Shown: positions 6,736 through 8,738 of the stretch, piece after piece | How the letters are laid out: each line of letters opens with the position of its first letter | Position numbering within the stretch: the stretch's first letter is position 1 | NCBI GenBank assembly: GCA_025923975.1 | Contig: JAICEV010000126.1 | Location: 1-8,738, forward strand | Length of the DNA: 8,738 nucleotides | DNA from: Propionibacteriaceae bacterium | GTDB taxonomy: Bacteria; Actinomycetota; Actinomycetes; Propionibacteriales; Propionibacteriaceae | Direction: 5' to 3' | Program-made: the position numbers and the translations under genes | Notes under the pieces: model-generated | The model's database searches: none | What the model was told of the DNA's origin: nothing | Seen by the model: only the letters and a program-made list of their open reading frames with translations

Positions 6736-7965
6736 TCAGCCGAGCGGTGCGCTCAATGCTTGCCCTGCGCTTTGGCGCCCAACAGTTTGCTGGTACACAG
6801 CTGCGGTGTCCGCTGCCACCCGGTCCCACGAGTAACGGCTGCGGACTCGCTCTAGGCCGGCTCTGGCCAGCTCGGCACGACGACTTGGCGACTCGAGCAT
6901 CTGCCCGACCGCTTCTGCAAGTGCCACCGGATCGCGTGGTGGCACCAGTGCGCCGGTGACCGCGTCGACCACCGTGTCCAACATGCCGCCGACGGCACTG
7001 GCGACGACCGGCACCCCGCAGGCCATAGCCTCCAGCGGCACGATGCCGAACGGCTCGTACCACGGCGAACAGACGACCAAATCGGCAGATCGCAGGAGGG
7101 CCGGCATGTCGGTACGCGCAATCTGCCCGATCAGCCGAACCCGATCGGCCACGCCGAGCCGTTCGGCAACAGCGGCGAGCCGATCATGCTCTGGCTCCGG
7201 CGTGGCATCGCCCCCTCCAGCGATCAGCAACTCAGTCTCTGGCAGCCGGGTGAGAGCTTCGATGACGATGTCGTAGCCCTTGCGCGGCACCAGCCGGCCA
7301 ACGCTCAGCAGTCGGTAGCGACAGCTGCGCTCTGGCACGGCTGAGGAACCGTGCGTCGTCGGATCTGGTGTGAAGTGATCAAGATCAACACCACAGGGCA
7401 CCACTGATACTTTCGAGCTCGGGATGCCGAGAAGCGCGAGCTCGCGTACCTCATCAGTTGCGGTGGCCACAATGCGGTCGGCCGCAGTGGCAACGGCCAC
7501 TTCCACTCGGATCCGGTTGAGTGGACTGGTGTCTGCTGGACCCTGGTAGCGGCGCTTGACCGATCCGAGCGCATGGAAGGTTACGTGCAACGGGAGGTTG
7601 AGCCGCCTGGCGGCGCGGGCAGATGCCCAAGCTGACATCCAGAAGTGCGCATGCACCAGATCCGGCTGCTGGAACTTCAGCATCTCGGTCAAGTGGTCGG
7701 CGAAGGCGGCCATGTGCGGCCACAGGTCATCTTTAGGCACCGGCGCAGCGGGCCCGGCGGGCACATGTACCACCTCGTAGCCAGCCGCTGTTTCCACTCG
7801 CTCCGCCAGCTCTGCGTCGTCACGCCTGGTATAGACCGCGACTGAATGCCCGAGCCGGACCAGCCCGGCCGCGAGCTCGGCGACATGTACGTTCTGACCA
7901 CCGGCGTCGACGCCACCAATGGCAGCCAGCGGGCTCGCGTGTTCAGAAACCAGGGCTATCCGCAC
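6736..7965 (-). CDS. Glycosyltransferase family 4 (GT-B fold, MshA/sucrose-phosphate-synthase-like)
   Basis: A 409-residue retaining GT4 enzyme. Seen: RIALVSEHASPLAAIGGVDAG (2-22) and GGQNVHVAELA (22-32), the N-terminal glycine-rich loop of MshA-type enzymes; DLVHAHFWMSAW (102-113); HVTFHALGS (127-135); VVPCGVDLDHFTP (188-200); LSVGRLVPRKG (220-230), the start of the donor-binding domain; LIAGGG (247-252); and EPFGIVPLE (304-312), the EX7E motif, followed by AMACGVPVVAS. No membrane segment is apparent. I chose GTG 7965: VRIALVSEH is the normal start of this family, and GGGA sits seven nt upstream. The same frame stays open for a further 254 codons, but that extension runs through the intergenic region and antisense to the DUF222 gene. 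It is the first gene seen in the minus-strand block. Donor and acceptor are unknown; a sugar-adding role in the same glycan is inferred from position. Confidence 0.92.
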   Translation of the reverse strand: MRIALVSEHASPLAAIGGVDAGGQNVHVAELAAGLVRLGHSVAVYTRRDDAELAERVETAAGYEVVHVPAGPAAPVPKDDLWPHMAAFADHLTEMLKFQQPDLVHAHFWMSAWASARAARRLNLPLHVTFHALGSVKRRYQGPADTSPLNRIRVEVAVATAADRIVATATDEVRELALLGIPSSKVSVVPCGVDLDHFTPDPTTHGSSAVPERSCRYRLLSVGRLVPRKGYDIVIEALTRLPETELLIAGGGDATPEPEHDRLAAVAERLGVADRVRLIGQIARTDMPALLRSADLVVCSPWYEPFGIVPLEAMACGVPVVASAVGGMLDTVVDAVTGALVPPRDPVALAEAVGQMLESPSRRAELARAGLERVRSRYSWDRVAADTAAVYQQTVGRQSAGQALSAPLG

Positions 7966-7972
7966 TTGCAGG

Positions 7973-7976
7973 TCCC
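7973..7976 (-). promoter_or_regulatory. Shine-Dalgarno-like GGGA supporting the GTG start of the GT4 gene
   Basis: On the minus strand GGGA is followed by CCTGCAA (7 nt) and GTG 7965. It is a modest site with good spacing, and it supports GTG 7965 over more upstream starts in the same open frame. Confidence 0.45.
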
Positions 7977-8217
7977 ATCTTCCGGTGTTGGTCCTCAGGC
8001 AGGTACCCGGCTCTTCTCGCACTAAACGGAGGTGGGTACGGCAAGTCGTCAGAGCAACAGGTCGAGATCCTGGGCTATGTCGAGACGGTGGAGCCTCTTC
8101 TCCGAGCGGGCGCGACCGTCGAACTGGATGGGCGAGCGTCCCGTTGAGGAGCTGGCGAGCGTGATCGAGGGTCTCGTGCATTTGCAAGAACCCTGATGCA
8201 CAACATCGGCGCAGGTA

Positions 8218-8233
8218 TCGAATGTCTGCTCTA
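8218..8233. promoter_or_regulatory. Degenerate SOS-box-like palindrome (possible LexA operator)
   Basis: TCGAATGTCTGCTCTA matches 9 of the 12 fixed positions of the mycobacterial/actinobacterial SOS box TCGAAC-N4-GTTCGA, the left half being better (5/6) than the right (4/6). It lies about 20 bp upstream of the -10-like hexamer, near where a -35 element would be. Known context: several 13E12-family genes of Mycobacterium tuberculosis belong to the LexA regulon. The match is weak and could be chance. Confidence 0.3.
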
Positions 8234-8253
8234 TTTTTGTCGGTGGCTTTCCG

Positions 8254-8259
8254 TAGAGT
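8254..8259 (+). promoter_or_regulatory. -10-like hexamer TAGAGT, possible leaderless promoter of the DUF222 gene
   Basis: TAGAGT fits the TANNNT pattern of actinobacterial -10 elements and ends seven nt before ATG 8267. A transcript starting at the usual distance would begin at or within a base of the start codon. There is no Shine-Dalgarno immediately before the ATG, which fits leaderless translation. No good -35 is recognisable. Confidence 0.35.
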
Positions 8260-8266
8260 GCATGGC

Positions 8267-8738
8267 ATGTCAGCACTCCAGGACCACGAGGGCACCGAGC
8301 CACCAGCGGCTGACGCTGTAGTGGCGCGCCTCGATGAAGTCTTGGAGGAGCTAGCCGTCGTGGTCGCGGACAACAGCACGGTGAGCGATGCGGCTCGGAT
8401 TGACCGGATCGCGAGGCTGGAGAGGCTCCGCGCGGTCACCGCCGCAGCCCAGGCGGCCGAGTCGGTGCGCTTCGCCCAATCCCAAGTTGCTGAGCAAATC
8501 GCCACTGATGTGCATCCGGACGCGATCGGTCGCGGCATCGCTGAACAAATCGGGCTAGCCTGCCGCGTCTCGCCTTTCACCGCGGCTCGCCGGCTCAACA
8601 CGGCACGGGCGTGGTGGTTCGAGTTGCCTGACACCTTCAGCCAGCTCGTCGCCGGTGAGCTGCACGAACGGGTCGCCGAAACCGTCGTCACTGAAACCCG
8701 GCATCTCGACCCAGATAAGCGCCGCAACGTCGACCGCC
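8267..8738 (+). CDS. DUF222 / 13E12 repeat family protein, N-terminal part (cut by window end)
   Basis: 157 codons are visible and the frame is still open at the edge. Seen: an acidic, mostly helical N-terminus with DAVVARLDEVLEEL (16-29), ARIDRIARLERLRAVTAAAQ (43-62), then AESVRFAQSQ, IGRGIAEQIGLA, SPFTAARRLNTARAW and LHERVAETVVTETRHLD. This order is typical of the DUF222 domain. Full-length members usually run to about 400-500 residues and end in an HNH endonuclease domain, which is outside the window. Their function is not established; they form multicopy families in actinobacterial genomes (the REP13E12 elements of M. tuberculosis) and are often near integration sites. It is divergent from the glycan block and probably unrelated to it. 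An in-frame ATG at 8222 and GTGs at 8243 and 8258 are alternative starts, but they would add a hydrophobic/basic leader not expected for the family. Confidence 0.85.
   Translation, partial: MSALQDHEGTEPPAADAVVARLDEVLEELAVVVADNSTVSDAARIDRIARLERLRAVTAAAQAAESVRFAQSQVAEQIATDVHPDAIGRGIAEQIGLACRVSPFTAARRLNTARAWWFELPDTFSQLVAGELHERVAETVVTETRHLDPDKRRNVDR

Larger units (their letters stand above)
7966..8266. other. Divergent intergenic region (301 bp) between the glycan block and the DUF222 gene
   Basis: It separates the minus-strand GT4 gene from the plus-strand DUF222 gene and should hold promoters for both. No confident gene is seen. The minus frame stays open in phase with GT4, but its translation is arginine- and proline-rich and unlike any GT N-terminus. 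Short perfect inverted repeats occur: GTACCC/GGGTAC at 8003-8008 and 8034-8039, and GTGCAT/ATGCAC at 8176-8181 and 8196-8201. Near the DUF222 gene are a -10-like hexamer and an SOS-box-like palindrome, listed separately. No clear -35/-10 pair was found for the minus-strand block. Confidence 0.5.

Noticed and set aside
8027..8146. A plus-strand stretch around GGYGKSSEQQVEILGYVETV that reads rather protein-like before a stop at about 8146.
   Set aside because: It has no start with a ribosome-binding site and no recognisable homology, and it is under 40 codons. It could be a decayed fragment but cannot be supported.
8176..8201. Inverted repeat GTGCAT/ATGCAC as a hairpin or terminator.
   Set aside because: The 6-bp A/T-containing stem with a 14-nt loop and no T run is too weak for a terminator, and as an operator it has no supporting context.
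8049..8303. An 84-codon minus-strand open frame across the intergenic region.
   Set aside because: It overlaps the start of the DUF222 gene, has no ribosome-binding site, and its translation resembles no family I know.
7966..8727. A 254-codon upstream extension of the GT4 frame, giving a 663-residue protein.
   Set aside because: The extra part is antisense to the DUF222 gene, is low-complexity Ser/Ala/Arg-rich, and precedes a canonical GT4 N-terminus with its own Shine-Dalgarno and GTG start. It is a high-G+C open-frame artefact.
1..8738. tRNA/rRNA genes, CRISPR arrays, insertion sequences, riboswitches.
   Set aside because: Reading through, I saw no regularly spaced repeats, terminal inverted repeats with a transposase, or structured RNA signatures. 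Nearly all of the window is accounted for by coding sequence.

Overview
The window is a piece of an actinobacterial chromosome. The evidence is high G+C (well over 60% by eye), strong G/C bias at third codon positions, GTG starts, and a DUF222/13E12-family gene at the right edge, a family characteristic of Actinobacteria. The genus cannot be fixed from the sequence.

Layout: about 90% of the window (positions 1-7965) is one tightly packed minus-strand gene block, read from right to left. In transcription order it holds a GT4 glycosyltransferase (7965-6736), a UDP-glucuronate decarboxylase-like SDR (6720-5755), a NodU/TobZ-type carbamoyltransferase (5676-4033), a fusion of a GT2 glycosyltransferase with a GmhB-like HAD phosphatase (4036-2504), a GT9 heptosyltransferase-like enzyme (2507-1428), GmhA sedoheptulose-7-phosphate isomerase (1431-820) and the kinase half of an HldE-like protein (826 to beyond the left edge). 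The last five genes are joined by stop/start overlaps (three ATGA junctions and one ATGGTGA or GTGA junction). The GT4-SDR gap is 15 nt. The only larger gap inside the block is 77-78 nt, in front of the carbamoyltransferase, which has a very strong Shine-Dalgarno sequence.

Function: GmhA, HldE kinase and the GmhB domain are the first three steps from sedoheptulose 7-phosphate to D-glycero-D-manno-heptose 1-phosphate. A nucleotidyltransferase domain to make ADP-heptose would be expected in the cut-off part of HldE. GT9 is the family of bacterial heptosyltransferases. The UXS-like SDR would supply UDP-xylose, the GT2 and GT4 enzymes would add further sugars, and the carbamoyltransferase would put a carbamoyl ester on a sugar hydroxyl. 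Together the genes predict a carbamoylated, heptose-containing glycan or glycoconjugate in an organism group without classical LPS. The acceptor and final product are unknown.

On the right, a 301-bp divergent intergenic region (7966-8266) separates the block from a plus-strand DUF222/13E12 gene that is cut by the window end. That gene has no convincing Shine-Dalgarno. It has a -10-like hexamer placed for leaderless transcription and, just upstream, a degenerate palindrome resembling the mycobacterial LexA (SOS) box. No tRNA, rRNA, CRISPR array, insertion sequence or clear terminator was seen.
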